Below are positions 22,387-35,050 of a stretch of DNA of 64,000 bases, piece after piece. The notes beneath the pieces are model-generated. The model made no database searches. It was not told the origin of the DNA and saw only the letters and a list, made by a program, of their open reading frames with translations. The first letter of the stretch is position 1; each line of letters starts with the position of its first letter. Made by a program: the position numbers and the translations under genes. Origin of the DNA: Begonia masoniana (Eukaryota > Streptophyta > Magnoliopsida > Cucurbitales > Begoniaceae); NCBI GenBank assembly GCA_022432975.1, contig CM039502.1:10763290-10827289 (forward strand), given 5' to 3'.

Positions 22387-22734
22387 TTGGAGAAGAAGGT
22401 CCTCTGACAGAGAAGCAAAAATTCAGCTTATAAGCAGATTGTTATAGCGTTGTCATACAGAGAACTCTGAATTTGTTTGAGAGGAGAGAGCGTCCAGAAA
22501 TTAGGGAGGTGGAGTCGAAGAACCGTCCAGAAGATGTTGGATGCCGTTCGCAGTGACAACGTGAAGGAATTGAGTCTTCTACACAAGATAATTTGAGCTA
22601 TTTAATTTCACTGAGTGTTTGGTTATGAGATGGTAGAGGAGGGAGAGGAGGAGGATCAGAAGTAGTGAGGGTGGGAGAGGAGGGAACAAAACTCGACGAT
22701 GTCATCAATGGTTCTGATATCACGTTGAGATAGT

Positions 22735-22982
22735 TGATATAGTTGAAGAAGAGTAAGATGAGGAAGACGAAGGAGGAAATCGGCGACAGAGAGAGAACTG
22801 AAGATTCAATTATAATTGTTGCAAGTTGTATATTCCCAGAGACTTTCTTACAAGTATTGATAAAAAACAAAGAAAAGTAATGTTAACATTACACTCGAAA
22901 AGTAACTAGACTATAACTGTAATTGAACAGTAATGGGATATCAGCTAATATCAATCATATATGATGTTAAATGAATCTAACA
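22735..22982 (-). repeat. 5' LTR of the truncated Copia copy
   Basis: On the minus strand the block begins TGTTAGATTC (at 22982) and ends just before the primer-binding-like TGATATCAGAACC (22722-22734). The length of about 250 bp suits a small Copia LTR. There is no 3' partner, so neither exact ends nor a TSD can be proved. Confidence 0.5.
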
Positions 22983-23479
22983 TCGAGAACATTCAAATAT
23001 CTGACATTTAGTAATAATAAAAAATGTAGTAGTTTGAGCGAACATATGAATAGGTTTAGATCGTTAAAACTTGCCGACTATTGATAAACACAAACACAAA
23101 ACTACTTTGTTAGGTTTCATTGCATTAGTTTGGTAATAAATGCCAAACAACATAGCATTGATCTCTTACCTTAAATGTCTCGATCGAATATAATATTCTC
23201 TTTCAATCGAATATAAATTTTGCTCTGTATATTATATAAAACAATTTGACTAATTGGACAATTCAACAAGTTCTACACTAAATAAGTTATTTTTTCTGGT
23301 GAAAGTTGAAAACAAAATCTCGTAGACATCAATACAAAATGAATAATATTGTACTATTTGGATTGTACATAGAAGGGTAAATATCACTTTACCCTCAAAG
23401 TATAATGATCTTAACAAGTTGAACTTAAAAATTTTTTTTATTAATAAAGTCTCCCTTAATGTATGAATTGTTGACAAAT

Positions 23480-23615
23480 TAACCACTGGCGTGTGACCGT
23501 TCTCAAAAAACGGTCACTCGATCTTGAATTTTTATGTGCTTCTGCACATTTTCTCTAGACCGGGCCAACTCTCGAATGAACGGGTGTCCGTTTCAAAAGA
23601 GATGTGGGAACGAAC
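23480..23615. repeat. Left flank of the fossil hAT: CGTTCTC / GAACGGGTGTCCG repeat family
   Basis: The block contains GACCGTTCTC, ACGGTCACTCG, CTCTCGAATGAACGGG and TGTCCGTTTC, similar to the sequence right of the hAT at 57762-58510. The two flanks would be contiguous without the nested insertion, so the hAT landed in a pre-existing dispersed repeat. Confidence 0.4.
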
Positions 23616-24083
23616 TAGTGGTGTTAAACATGAAGGCTGGCTAGCGCGACCCAGTACTGTAGCTGGTCGAGCTTGGGTTGGCACGCTACCATGCTGCGTC
23701 GGGCCGAGCCGAGCCCGCCCCCCTTCTTCTCACGTGGGCTGGCTCGCCCCCTCCCTCGCGGGCCGGTCGGCCCATGCAACGGCGGTCAGGGGGCATCCCC
23801 TCTCCCCTCCTTTATAAATATACTCTTCTCTATTCAAATTTTTTCATCAAATTTTCTCCAATCTCTCATTCTCCTACTTCCGAATTTTAGTGCTCAATCG
23901 ATCTCTCTTGTTCTTATCAATTTTCACATTCTTTCTATTCACTCAACAAGTATATTACAATTTATTTATTTAATGAATTTGTTAATTTTAGTTGTATGAT
24001 TTAACATTTTTTATTTGAATTTTTGTAAGTTTCGTATACGTGGAGGTGATCACAAATTCACACCACCAACAAACTATTGGTGA

Positions 24084-24707
24084 TCAATTAAATTTGTGGT
24101 ATCAATTTCTTATTTGAAATTTATTTTAAATATTTATTTTTAATAAGTATAGATCCACATGTTTATAATATTAAAAATATTGATGATGATATTGAGAAAA
24201 TTAGAGAATTAAAACATGCATTTTCAATAGTACAATCATCTGCATAAGCATCTGCTTCTCCACTTAAAAAAAACAACAAAACGTCTGATATATAGAAATA
24301 TTTTGTAATGAAAGAAATTAAAATTGGTGGACATGTGAACTTTAGAGCTCAATGCAACTATTGTATTAAAAATTATGCATATATTTCTGGTAGTTCAATT
24401 AAATTTGTGGTATCAATTTCTTATTTGAAATTTATTTTAAATATTTATTTTTAATAAGTATAGATCCATATGATTATAATATTAAGAATATTGATGATGA
24501 TATTGAGAAAATTAGGGAATTAAAACATACATTTTCAACAGTACAATCATCTGTATAAGCATTCACTTCTTCACTTAAAAAAAAGCAACAAAACGTCTGA
24601 TATATAGAAATATTTTGTAATGAAAGAAATTAAAATTGGTGGAAATGTGAAATTTAGAGCTCAATGCAACTATTGTATTAAAATTATGCATATATTTTCG
24701 GTTGTTC
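24084..24707 (+). repeat. Internal tandem duplication of about 311 bp in the fossil hAT
   Basis: TCAATTAAATTTGTGGTATC occurs at about 24084 and 24395, and the following 300 bp match closely through GAAAGAAATTAAAATTGGTGG and the BED finger start. The duplication covers the transposase start and the first zinc-finger half. It probably arose by slippage or unequal exchange. Confidence 0.8.
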
Positions 24708-25660
24708 AATTAGCACACTCGGTAGACATTATCAAAATTGTCACTTAAACGAACAAGTATGAGACCCTACACAAAGATTATTGAATACTAGTGATAGTAA
24801 CATTTTTTTATATTCACAAAATAAAATGAGAGAATGAATAACAAAACTTGTAGCACAATGCGAGTTGCATTTAGCCTTTATCGATAGTGATAAATTTGAA
24901 ATATTTATGAAAGAATGTGTTACTTCTAATTTTAAATGTGTTCCTAAAAATACAACTAGAAATGATATTATTAAAATGTTTATTAATATGAAAAATGAAC
25001 TAATTTTATTTTTTTCAAGCGCCTCTTCAATGCTCATTTGTATTACCTCTGATTTATAAAGTGAATGTTATGCTATAGGTTATGTTGTTGTAACTTCTAA
25101 TTTTATTGATGACTCTTGGCAATCAAATAAAAGAATTTTAAGATTTCGTAATTGTGAATATCCTCACACTGATATTACTATTTATAGATATATTGTAGGA
25201 ATATTGTAAGAATGTTCTATTTGAGATAAGATATTTAGCATAACTCTTGATAATGCTAGTATTAACGATGTCGTTATTTATCATTTTAAAAATTATTTTC
25301 CATTAGATACTACTCACGATTCTCTTTTCCATATGAAATGTGAATGTCATATTTTGAATTTAGTTGTTAAAGATGTTATGACATATATTTCGTCTCATAT
25401 TGAATTAATTAGATTTGCAATTTTTTATATCATTATATCTAATTCAAGACAACAATAATATATAGATTTTTGTAAAGTTGTGCAACTTAAACCAATAAAA
25501 TTAAAAATCGATGTAGATAATAAGTGAAATTCAACTTGCACCCGACCTCGTGGAGGCACTCATTTGCACGAAGAATTAGAACAACGCCATTACGATATAT
25601 AAAAAACGAGAGGACGAAATATTATAAGACTTTAAAAATTTGGAAGTTGAAGACTAGCTT
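24147..25660 (+). pseudogene. Degenerate hAT transposase
   Basis: Translation shows recognisable blocks of the hAT transposase. FMKECVTSNFKCVPKNTTRN is followed by FSSASSMLICITSDL, ITLDNASIND and HILNLVVKD. These are broken by many stops and frame changes. After a segment reading NSTC it jumps straight to a dimerisation-domain remnant (TRPRGGTHL), so roughly 300 codons between are deleted. It cannot encode active enzyme. Confidence 0.85.
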
Positions 25661-28164
25661 TTCATTTAAATTTGAATGTATTGTAATTTGAATTTTAAAG
25701 TATTTTTTTAACTTATAATTTTTTTGACATTTCGCACATAATTGACAATTAGATGGTGTCAACTTAGTTGAGATGTATCTAATTTGTAGTGATATAAGTG
25801 TTAAATTTATCATGCATGTTATATTTTTTTATATGTTTGTCTAAAATAATTTTTTTTATAATTATATTTCATTTTTATATTAATTAAATAATTTTATTTC
25901 AGACGACTAACTATCATATTTTAACATTACAATAATAAATATTTATTATAGTTTTAATTACTAAAATTTTAAAAAAATATATAATATATTTATATAAAAT
26001 AATTTTATTTATGTATGTTGGGCTCGTTAAACTCGGTTCGTTAGGCTTGTTAGGTCGGTTTGACTCAGCTCATTAGACTTGTGTCTCGCGAGGTGCCATG
26101 GGTTGGAAATTTTTTGAGGTCAGCTCATTAGGCTCCTCTTGTTAGGCTCCCCAGACTCGTTAGGGTAACAATTTAGGGTTTCTAAATTGAAAATTTAAAA
26201 TTCAAAATCTTCAAATCAACTTAGACAAAACCTAATCTACAATATGATTCTGAAAAATCCCTAAAAATCAGCTTAAATCAAATGCTCTCTGCAAATCCGA
26301 CTAGGAATCAAATTTGCTGCTAGGTAGGTAGAAAATCCGTTTGGATTCAGATATGCTTAGACTCAGCAAAAAACCTAAATGGTTGCTGATGCTCAGCAGA
26401 AAATCTGAAGGGATCTCGGATTTGGGGGAGAAAGTTGTTGCGAACCTCCCCTATAAATTGAGAGGTTCGGTGATGGTGAAGAGCACACTACAGCTCTTGC
26501 TCGATTTCACTCAGAAGTCTTACCTTCGACCTCCGACCTCCGAGCGGCACAGTCGCAGCCATAAGCTTCACTCAAACGATCGAACTCAGACGAACTGCTC
26601 TCAGTCAAGCTGCCGCCGTTCTTCGAGGATCGTTCTATCGGGTGATTTGGTCTGCACGACGCAAAGAAGCCGCGAAGGAGGAAGAGAAAGAAGAAAGGGT
26701 TTAGGTTTTCTTTTAAAACCCGACCTTATTCATTAAAGGACTGTCCAACCGAACCGGTCCAGCAAACCGAACTGGTCAAACCTAACCAGATCTGGTCCAA
26801 CCAAACCATTCCCGACCCTATTTCAACCAGAATCACCCTGTTAGGGCCCGATCCTGATCCCCGAATCGGGTCCCAATCTCTGAACCGGATCCCGACGAAA
26901 TAGGGATTCTAGAGGTGGAAAAATTCGAACCGACAACTACGACCTGGTCAACTAACAGACATTTCCTAAGTGGGAACCTTCACACACGACATATACATCC
27001 AACTTGACATCCCGAATTAGGATATCATCATCATCAATTCAACCAAAAATATATATTTTATAAATTGAAATATCCACGAAATGAGCCATTGGCCCAACAA
27101 ATAACTCTAACAACTAAAACAGTTAGCCCAAACCCTATTCATACTATCTAGGCCCATACGTTATCCTCAACCTAATCATGATTATTTTGAAATTATCTCA
27201 AATCAAATTTTGTTTTGATTTGAAATCCATGCCATTTATATAAAAATACATGTAGGTTCGTAATTTTAACTGTTTAAAATCTATCAACCACGTTTTAAAA
27301 CTGTTTTAAGCAAATAGATAAATTCAATGCATTTAAATAAACATGTATGATTTAAAACCCTCCATTTTCAATCAAATTTTCAAAATAAGCATTTCACATT
27401 CAATTTGATATGTAAAAAGTGCAATCCACTCTAATTGACTCATATGACCATCACACACCTACACGTTCCCGGGCTTTCACCGGTGGGGACTGTAGACCCA
27501 CACATTGCTTCCCCGTGAGGTTTAGGGACTTTCAACCCAAGGAGGACAACAGTTAATCTCCCAATATTTTCATAGTCATACTATCACACATGAAGAGGCG
27601 AGACCAACTCAACGAGTTCTTATGTTACCACCACTTTTATTCTCCCTCCTTCCTAAATGCATGCTTTAAAAACAGTTATAAAACAATGTTATGCATGTTA
27701 AAAACATGCACTCGCCCATGAATTTGATATTTAAAATTCAATATACTCAATTCAACGAAATTGACATTTAAAAATCAATGCTCAATTCAACGTAAATAAA
27801 CGTTTTCAACACATTACTATTGAATATTTCAATAAAATATTTGAAACAAACCATTTCACAATTTATTATTCATTTTTCATAAAAACAGTATCATTTTAAT
27901 CACTTCAACACCCAATTTCACTTCAATCATCCCAATCAAATCTATCATATCCAGATCAAAGACAGTAATTGAAATCTATCTCCACCTATCAAGGTAATAA
28001 AGTCTGAACTAGCTATTCTAATAATTAGAAATATTTACCGTATGTTGGTTCCACCTCTTTTCTCGAAATCTCCACCGACTCTAACGATTTTTACGCCAAA
28101 ATGATCCTCTTGACGCGCTGAACTCTTTATACTAAAAGACGGATTGACGATTCGCACGCTCCTT

Positions 28165-28305
28165 TTTTCCTTTCTTTCTCATGGTTTCTCTTGGATCTCT
28201 CTTCTCTGTAATCTCTCTGCAACTTTCTCTCTCTCCCTTAAACTTTCTTCTTCTCTTTCCACTTAAAACAGCAGAACATCTCTCTCTCTCTCTCTCTCCT
28301 TCTTC
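28165..28305. repeat. CT-rich tract and (CT)n microsatellite
   Basis: Polypyrimidine tract with an uninterrupted CT run at about 28277-28298 inside element A. The frames here are low complexity. Confidence 0.8.
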
Positions 28306-28419
28306 TCTCTTCTCCACATTAACACCACAATCACCCCTTTGCAATAGTGTTTTTATGTTTATTCACTCAAAACCAACCTTATCCTCGGTCTGTTAAACAA
28401 AATTTTACCCAAAATAACA

Positions 28420-28735
28420 AGTGATCGATCGGTCACAGCATGGCCGATTGATCGGCCAACCCCTACCAGCCACACTAAAAGAATTTCAAGGTGTGATCGA
28501 TCACCGAAATTAGTCGATTGATCGGCGCTTTAAAAATCCAAATCCTTACTTTTACACAGAAGGAGCGATTAATCGCTCCTCAGGGGCGATCGATCGGCGA
28601 CCCATCTGTTTCTTAAACTCATTTCCTCCTTACAGCAGCCGATCGATCGGCCCAATTTCGCGATCGACTGGCACCTTCTCTGCTCAATTTCCATTCTCGA
28701 TAACATTTTGACGATCGATCGGCTCCCGTCTTTTT
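28420..28735. promoter_or_regulatory. Cluster of GATCGATCGGC motifs
   Basis: About ten GATCGATCGG-like sites (TGATCGATCGGTCA, GATTGATCGGCC, GCGATCGATCGGCG, GCCGATCGATCGGC, GACGATCGATCGGC and variants) lie in about 310 bp of element A. The palindromic core is too dense to be chance in AT-rich DNA. The arrangement resembles the ATCGGC cluster in the Copia U3. A protein-binding role is inference. Confidence 0.5.
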
Positions 28736-29536
28736 TTCTCTAAAAATATAAATTTTTCTTCCTTTTAATTTATCCTTTTTACCTCTAAAACGTATCCTTT
28801 TATTTAATACTCCTAATATCCAATTCGAACCTCACATAACATTGATACATGTACATAAAAAATAATTGTAACGCCCCGAAAACCCACCAGGATTCGCGGT
28901 TCGCTACAGGGACTACTCTGAGCTAAACGACTCACTAATTTTCCTTAATCCTAACCAATAAGCACCACGGCGTCCTCCCCAAAAATTTCGACAGAGTGAC
29001 GCCTGAAAATGGCGCCCCCAAAATGCTAAGTACCTGCAAACGAATAAATCTCAACCAATCCAGAATACTTCTACACAGTATAGGGTGACATAACAGAACG
29101 AAAATACTATCGACCAAAATGAAGAAAGTCCACAGTATAGGGTGACATATCACCTCCATAACTATAACTATATACAACAAATACAAATACCCCCACAAAA
29201 GACAAAAAAATCCTACTCCCATCACACCATGCTACGCTCATCTGGGTCGAGTCGCCTAACAGTGTCATCAACCGGGGCCCTGGTCGCACGCCACCACTGC
29301 CACCTACGCCTAGTCAGATTCTCGTTACACACCCACCAGCTCAGCAGTACCTACACCGCAGAACCCACCTTAAGCTCAAAGCTAGCAGTAAAGTGGGTGG
29401 GAAAATAAACTGAGCATGAAAACTGGTTTATGCAATCCTAACACATGCAGGTCTCTACACACGTGTCATCATCTCACCGCATTGCATCAACAAATGTTCC
29501 TACAACCCATAACCTGCCAACGACTCTAATCATACA

Positions 29537-30879
29537 ACCGTCCCACAACCCTCACAAGGCTCACCATCTACGTACAACCGTCCCACAACCTCACAAGGCT
29601 CACCATCTACGTACAACCGTCCCACAACCCTCACAAAGCTCACTGCCTACATACAACCGTCCCACAACCTCACAAGGCTCACTACCTACTCCCACAACCC
29701 TCACAAGGCTCACTACCTACTCCCACAACCCTCACAAAGCTCACTGCCTACATACAACCGTCCCACAACCTCACAAGGCTCACCATCTACGTACAACTGT
29801 CCCACAACCCTCACAAGGCTCACCATCTACGTACAACTGTCCCACAACCCTCACAAGGCTCACCATCTACGTACAACTGTCCCACAACCCTCACAAGGCT
29901 CACTACCTACTCCCACAACCCTCACAAGGCTCACTACCTACTCCCACAACCCTCACAAAGCTCACTGCCTACATACAACCATCCCACAACCCTCACAAGG
30001 CTCACCATCTACGTACAACTGTCCCACAACCCTCACAAAGCTCACTGCCTACATACAACCGTCCCACAACCCTCACAAGGCTCACTACCTACTCCCACAA
30101 CCCTCACAAAGCTCACTGCCTACATACAACCGTCCCACAACCTCACAAGGCTCACCATCTACGTACAACCGTCCCACAACCCTCACAAGGCTCACCATCT
30201 ACGTACAACCGTCCCACAACCCTCACAAGGCTCACCATCTACGTACAACTGTCCCACAACCCTCACAAGGCTCACCACATACGTACGACTGTCCCACAAC
30301 CCTCACCAGGCTCACTGCCTACATACAACCGTCCCACAACCCTCACAAGACTCACCATCTACGTACAACCGTCCCACAACCCTCACAAGGCTCACCATCT
30401 ACGTACAACTGTCCCACAACCCTCACAAAGCTCACTGCCTACATACAACCGTCCCACAACCCTCACAAAGCTCACTGCCTACATACAACCGTCCCACAAC
30501 CCTCACAAGGCTCACCATCTACGTACAACTGTCCCACAACCCTCACAAGGCTCACTACCTACTCCCACAACCCTCACAAAGCTCACTGCCTACATACAAC
30601 CGTCCCACAACCCTTACAAGGCTCACAATCTACATACAACCATCCCACAATCCTCACAAGGCTCACTACCTACTCCCACAACCCTCACAAAGCTCACTGT
30701 CTACATACAACCGTCCCACAACCCTCACAAGGCTCACCATCTACGTACAACCATCCCACAACCCTCACAAGGCTCACTACCTACGTACAACCGTCCCACA
30801 ACCCTCACAAGGCTCACCATCTACGTACAACCGTCCCACAACCCTCACAAGGCTCACTACCTACTCCCACGACCCTCAC
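29537..30879. repeat. Tandem array of about 40 bp within element B
   Basis: The unit contains CAACCGTCCCACAACC, CTCACAAGGCTCACC and ATCTACGTA. Variants read AAAGCTCACTGCCTACATA, and a shorter form (GCTCACTACCTACTC) lacks about 9-10 bp. About 35 units are mixed in a partly higher-order order. The array is interrupted at 30879 by element C, and a remaining piece (CTCACAAAGCTCACTGTCTA) resumes at 52638. The 479-codon frame over it is a repeat artefact. Confidence 0.9.
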
Positions 30880-32391
30880 TCTAATAACCAAAAATTTCAT
30901 CGTACACCCTATTACTCGTGTATAGTGTTTTATGATTTAAAACTTCTCAATTTTAGAAATAAAGAGAAGCAATGAAATATTGAGAAGTCAACAAGTATTA
31001 GACCAATAGCAATTAACTTTAACATCTAAAGAAGAATGATGAACCAATTGAAGAGAGTTTCAAAGTCAAAAGAAAATAAGGACCAATAGGAATGAAGAAT
31101 AGTGTTGAGTTTGAATAGTCAACAATGAAGAACCAATGGAGGGGAGGTATGAAGGAGTCAAACTTTCAAAAGACAAAAGGAGAAGGAAACCATGCTGGAA
31201 ATCAAAGGAAGAAGTGAAGAGAGAAAAGGAGGATAAACATGAAGAAAAGTCAAAATTTCTCCTTTAAACCTCAAAATGACACCTCACCTCCTACTCATCT
31301 TCATTCTATGTAAAGTAACTCTTAGTATGACCGAGAGCCACGAAATTTCTCCTCCATTTTCAGAGCTCTCCCTTCTCTCAAAGCTTGGTCTTTTGTAAGA
31401 AGAATCAAGGTAAGTTAGATTTTAGGTTATGATCATGTAAAATACTAGTTATAGGTTGATAAAATTGGAGTTTTCTTGAGATTATGGAGAGGTTGATAAA
31501 CCCTAGATGGCTGCATGAAAATTTGGTTTTCCCTCCTTAATTTCTTGATGTTTTAGGGTTTGAATGAATTGTAATGGTTGCTTATGGTTGAAAATGAAGG
31601 AAAAACATCAAGTAATGCATGAATAGTTGAAAATAGTAAAATACAGGCAGATTGGAAATCTGTAATTTCGATACATTGAGCTAGTTTATCTTGATAAATT
31701 GACTTTACCATGTTAAAGTAGACTCCTTAAGGATTCCATAGCCTCAAGAATTATCGAATTTGGTTATGTATAGCAAAAGTTATGAGATTTTGAAATTTGT
31801 TGTTTATTTGAAGGGAATTCCAAAAATTATGTTGTTAAGTGAATTTTTATGAATCTTGTTGATTGACATGCTTTAGGTATACAAGTCAAGAAGGAACTTG
31901 AGCACATTAATGAAACCAAACTCAAGAGACGAGGTAAGTGTATGTATGCATGCGTTTTGGTCGATTGGCCTACACCACAAAAGATTATGAGATTGAGAAT
32001 TTGGTGAATGTAGTTTTGAGAGTTGGTTGGGTAGAACTCTTAGGTTGTGAGTGAGTTAATTATGCTAGTTGTTTGTTTAATGAATAATTTGCTTATTAGT
32101 TATATTATGTTATAGAATTGAAGGATGTGTGTGCAACATGTAATCATGCATCATGGTTTTCCTAAAGCATAGAAAATGGTTTTTATACATAGTTTTCATG
32201 TAAACAAGAGTAACAGAATATAGAACAGTAAAATACGTAATAGTTGTTGTGGGTAGGGAACTGAGTTTGGTAGTTCCGCCAGAGGAACCGGTTCCGTCAG
32301 AGGGACTGTCATATATGCCATTCCACTTCCCCTAGAGCGAGTTGGTCGTCCCACCAGGTGGACAATCAGTTAGGCCATCTCTTCTCTAGAA

Positions 32392-32396
32392 GCAGT
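32392..32396. repeat. Target-site duplication GCAGT (left) of the tandem Copia
   Basis: GCAGT directly precedes the first LTR and is repeated at 51948-51952 directly after the third LTR. No such duplication separates the middle LTR from either internal region, which argues for one insertion event. Confidence 0.85.
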
Positions 32397-33868
32397 TGTA
32401 GGACCGGAATTGTCTAAGAGGGGGGTGAATTAGACTTTTTAAAAAAAAATTAATCTAATAATCAATTAGTGTTACTCTCTTAATTAGTCTAATTACGAAT
32501 AAGGTAATATCAAAGATAAAGAGAGAGTAAGAGAGATTCAACACCAATACTTTTTACGTGGTTCGGCCAAACTGCCTACGTCCACGCTCCAAGGCTCACC
32601 CCTTGAAGATCCTTACCCTTCTCCTCACGAGAAATAACAGATCGGGATTCCGGGCTCCGATCAACTGCCTTTACACTGGATTGAACTTCACGGGCGTCAA
32701 TCCACTGCCTTATACAGATTTGAGTTTGTAAAATATTAAGCTTACACTACAATCTCACAAAGGTGAATCTCAAGTTAGGATTGAGAGATGTAGAGAAGAA
32801 AACAGAGTGTGCAAAATGACTTTCGCAGCTAGGGCTCAGAATTCAAATTTGGAAAAAGTTAGTCTTCGAGCCTTTTCTTCTGCTTATATACTCTGTATGA
32901 ATTTGCTTCACAGAATTGAATGCTTCTTTCTTTAGAATGGAGATAAGTTACCGTTGGGAAGCATCCGTACTGAAGCAGATATCCGTTGCTTCTGAAAATG
33001 ATGTTCGTCGTCGCCATTAAAGGTCTGGAGTTAATGCTGAAAACGACGTCACTGTAGCTTCGCGGCTAACTTTGAATTCTGGCGGAAGTTCACCGGCAGA
33101 TGCAACTAATGAGCGGAGACACGTCATCGGTGAATGCTGCTTGAAATGCCATCGGCAGATATATCCTTGAATTCCATCGGCAGATATATCCTTGAATTCC
33201 ATCGGCAGAAGCATCTTCAACTTCTATCGGCAGAAGCATCTTTAAAACTCCTCGGCAGAGACAATTCGTAAACTTCATCGGCACATTCTATCTTCAAAGC
33301 CATCGGCAGATGTTTCTTTAAAAACGCCATCGGCAGAAGTCTCTTTAAAAACCATCGGCAGATGAACTCTTGAAAATTGTCGTCTAGTGATCGGCATGTG
33401 CAAGCTTGAACGACATCGGTATGAGTAGCGTCAAATGCTATCGGTAGATCCATCTTGACACGTCATCGGCAGATATCTTCAAAACCGCTTCGGCAGATGA
33501 AACAAATAAGCGCTGACCACGTCATCGGTAGATGTCTTCAAAAACGCTTCGGCAGATGAGACTTGTAAATGTCATCGGCATATACACCTCAACACGTGAT
33601 GAACCGGCATCGGCAGGAGTAGCTTCAACAGCTATCGGCAGATGCAACATTTCTTTGTCGTGTAGCGATCGGTATATGCAAGCCTGTTGCTATTTCATTC
33701 TGTATACTCAAACCGATTTATTAGACAACTAAAATACCCTTTTCAAGGGTATTTCCATATAAACTCATATTCATTATTTTCTTTAAATACACATAATCAA
33801 ATTGTACATTAATTATACAAATACATAATCAAAAACAAATTATGACTTAAACACTCTATAAGTCAACA
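32397..33868 (-). repeat. LTR 1 (3' LTR of left copy), 1,472 bp
   Basis: On the minus strand it starts TGTTGACTTATAGAG and ends CCGGTCCTACA. It has a TATATA box at 32885-32890 and a motif-rich U3 at 33123-33680. It differs from the other two LTRs by an extra segment of about 65 bp at about 32911-32975 (just upstream of the TATA box), by lacking ATT in TTTACAATTCTGG, and by GGAAAAAG instead of GGCAAAAG. Confidence 0.95.
33123..33680 (-). promoter_or_regulatory. U3 cluster of 21 (C/T)ATCGG(C/T)AGA motifs in LTR 1
   Basis: I count 21 ATCGG(C/T)- or TTCGGC-type motifs, mostly CATCGGCAGA(T/A), spaced about 25-30 bp apart with unrelated spacers such as TTTAAAAAC and CTTGAATTC. The cluster lies about 230-790 bp upstream of the TATA box on the minus strand. 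The same cluster is in LTR 2 (about 42163-42718) and LTR 3 (about 51202-51758). An enhancer or transposon-protein binding array is the natural inference. Confidence 0.7.
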
Positions 33869-33883
33869 ATCTCCCCCTTTTTT
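33869..33883 (-). other. Polypurine tract, left copy
   Basis: On the minus strand AAAAAAGGGGGAGAT directly abuts the 3' LTR start, as expected for the plus-strand primer. It is repeated at 42907-42921 for the right copy. Confidence 0.85.
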
Positions 33884-34162
33884 ATTATGACAATATAAAT
33901 TTGATTAACTTTGATACTCCCTCATAATTCTAGCCGCTCCCCCATAGTATGTGCATTTTATTAAAATAACCATTTATAGCAATTCCAGAAACACAGAGTA
34001 TATCCAAAGAATGTTATCCAATCAAACTCAATCAAATATAGTATTCTCCCCCATTGACATTATCAAAAAAATAATGCATTCAACATCAGAGTATGTTTAG
34101 GAAAAAAATAGTCATTAAAAAGAAACAACTAAACAAAAAAAAATGTATATAACTAAAAATCG

Positions 34163-34819
34163 CTATTTGAAAAGATCTAAATGACGATTCCAAAAAGCTC
34201 TCTGGACATAAGAGGGCACGTCACGGTGGGGATTGAAAAAGCCATCCACCAGAGCTTGAAGGAAAGCACGATCTCTTGGGAGAGGCGATTGATAGACCAC
34301 CATTGCCAGACAGGGAGCAGGAGGTGGAGAAGGCTCTCGGGACAACTCCACGTCCATGCAGGAAGGAGACTCGACAGAAGGACCAGAGCACACATCCATA
34401 CATGGTGGAGGAGAAGCTTTCATTGGACAGGCTGGAGGAGAGGAAGATTCAGGAGCTGAGAAAAATGTAGGAAGAGTGAACTTGAGCTCAGCCTCATGAA
34501 TATCTAGAGACATGAGACGAACATCTTCAAAAACAGCAGGCCTGGAAAGGGGAAGAAGCAAATCTTCAAAGCAGGCCTCGGGAACATTGAGACCAGAACA
34601 TGATGGTTCGGGTTCAGGCTCAGGTTCAGGTGTCAACGCGGCAATGGAGAATTGGAGTTTCTCAAGTTCTCTGACAACCATTCGCCTATCACCATCAATC
34701 TTTGTAGACAGCAGGCCAAGACCTGTATCCAGAGCAACGCCCATGGTCTGATGATTTTGATCCATTTTACTTTGGATTGTTCCGAGGGTAATGCCAAGGT
34801 TGGCAATAGAGGCTTGCAT
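34163..34819 (-). pseudogene. Left copy extra ORF, C-terminal part
   Basis: This 218-residue frame is identical to that at 43201-43857. It opens with a coiled-coil-like segment (IANLGITLGTIQSKMDQNHQ), then an EPEPEPEP acidic/proline run, a Pro/Ser-rich region, and a C-terminal block (PLPRDRAFLQALVDGFFNPH). The frame continues upstream of the ATG through residues reading ISQEIFLTEAQYNE, so it is likely the tail of a longer protein whose first part is at 35051-36397. No known enzymatic motif or membrane segment is seen. Confidence 0.6.
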
Positions 34820-35050
34820 CTCATTGTACTGAGCCTCTGTTAAGAAAATCTCCTGTGATATGTTATGGAAGTTGCAGGAGTTGCAGGAGTATTGGAGAGA
34901 AGGGGTTGGACTGGCAGAGCGATTGGAGCAGGTTGGACAGGTGATGGAGGGAGCACCTCTTGCTGATCGGGAGATGGATGAGGTGAAGGTTCATGAATTG
35001 GAGATAGAGGAGCTGAAGGTTCATGGAGTGGAGAGGTAGGAGCTGAAAGT

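Larger units (their letters stand above)
21030..22982 (-). mobile_element. Truncated Copia retrotransposon (5' LTR, gag, start of pol)
   Basis: Reading on the minus strand: an LTR of about 250 bp, a primer-binding-like TGATATCAGAACC, a gag start (MTSSSFVPSSP near 22702), a gag core, a decayed zinc knuckle, a protease, and the start of integrase. The copy ends abruptly near 21030 inside the integrase, next to the GASA downstream region. Multiple stops and frame changes make it a dead copy. RT, RNase H and the 3' LTR are absent. Confidence 0.8.

Noticed and set aside
26341..26736. 131-codon plus frame in element A
   Set aside because: No domain, lies in non-coding LTR-like sequence.
29445..30884. 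479-codon frame rich in Thr/Pro/His
   Set aside because: Translation of the 40-bp array of element B; ends with the array.
33017..33453. Small minus frames in the LTRs (also near 42057 and 51096)
   Set aside because: They translate the ATCGGC motif cluster (CRW/ADG repeats) and lie upstream of the LTR TATA box.
33123..33680. CRISPR-like regularly spaced CATCGGCAGA motifs
   Set aside because: The motif is about 10 bp with degenerate copies inside an LTR U3; cis-element clustering fits better.
34181..34751. Plus-strand frames opposite the extra ORF (also 43219-43789)
   Set aside because: Antisense shadows of the minus-strand coding region.
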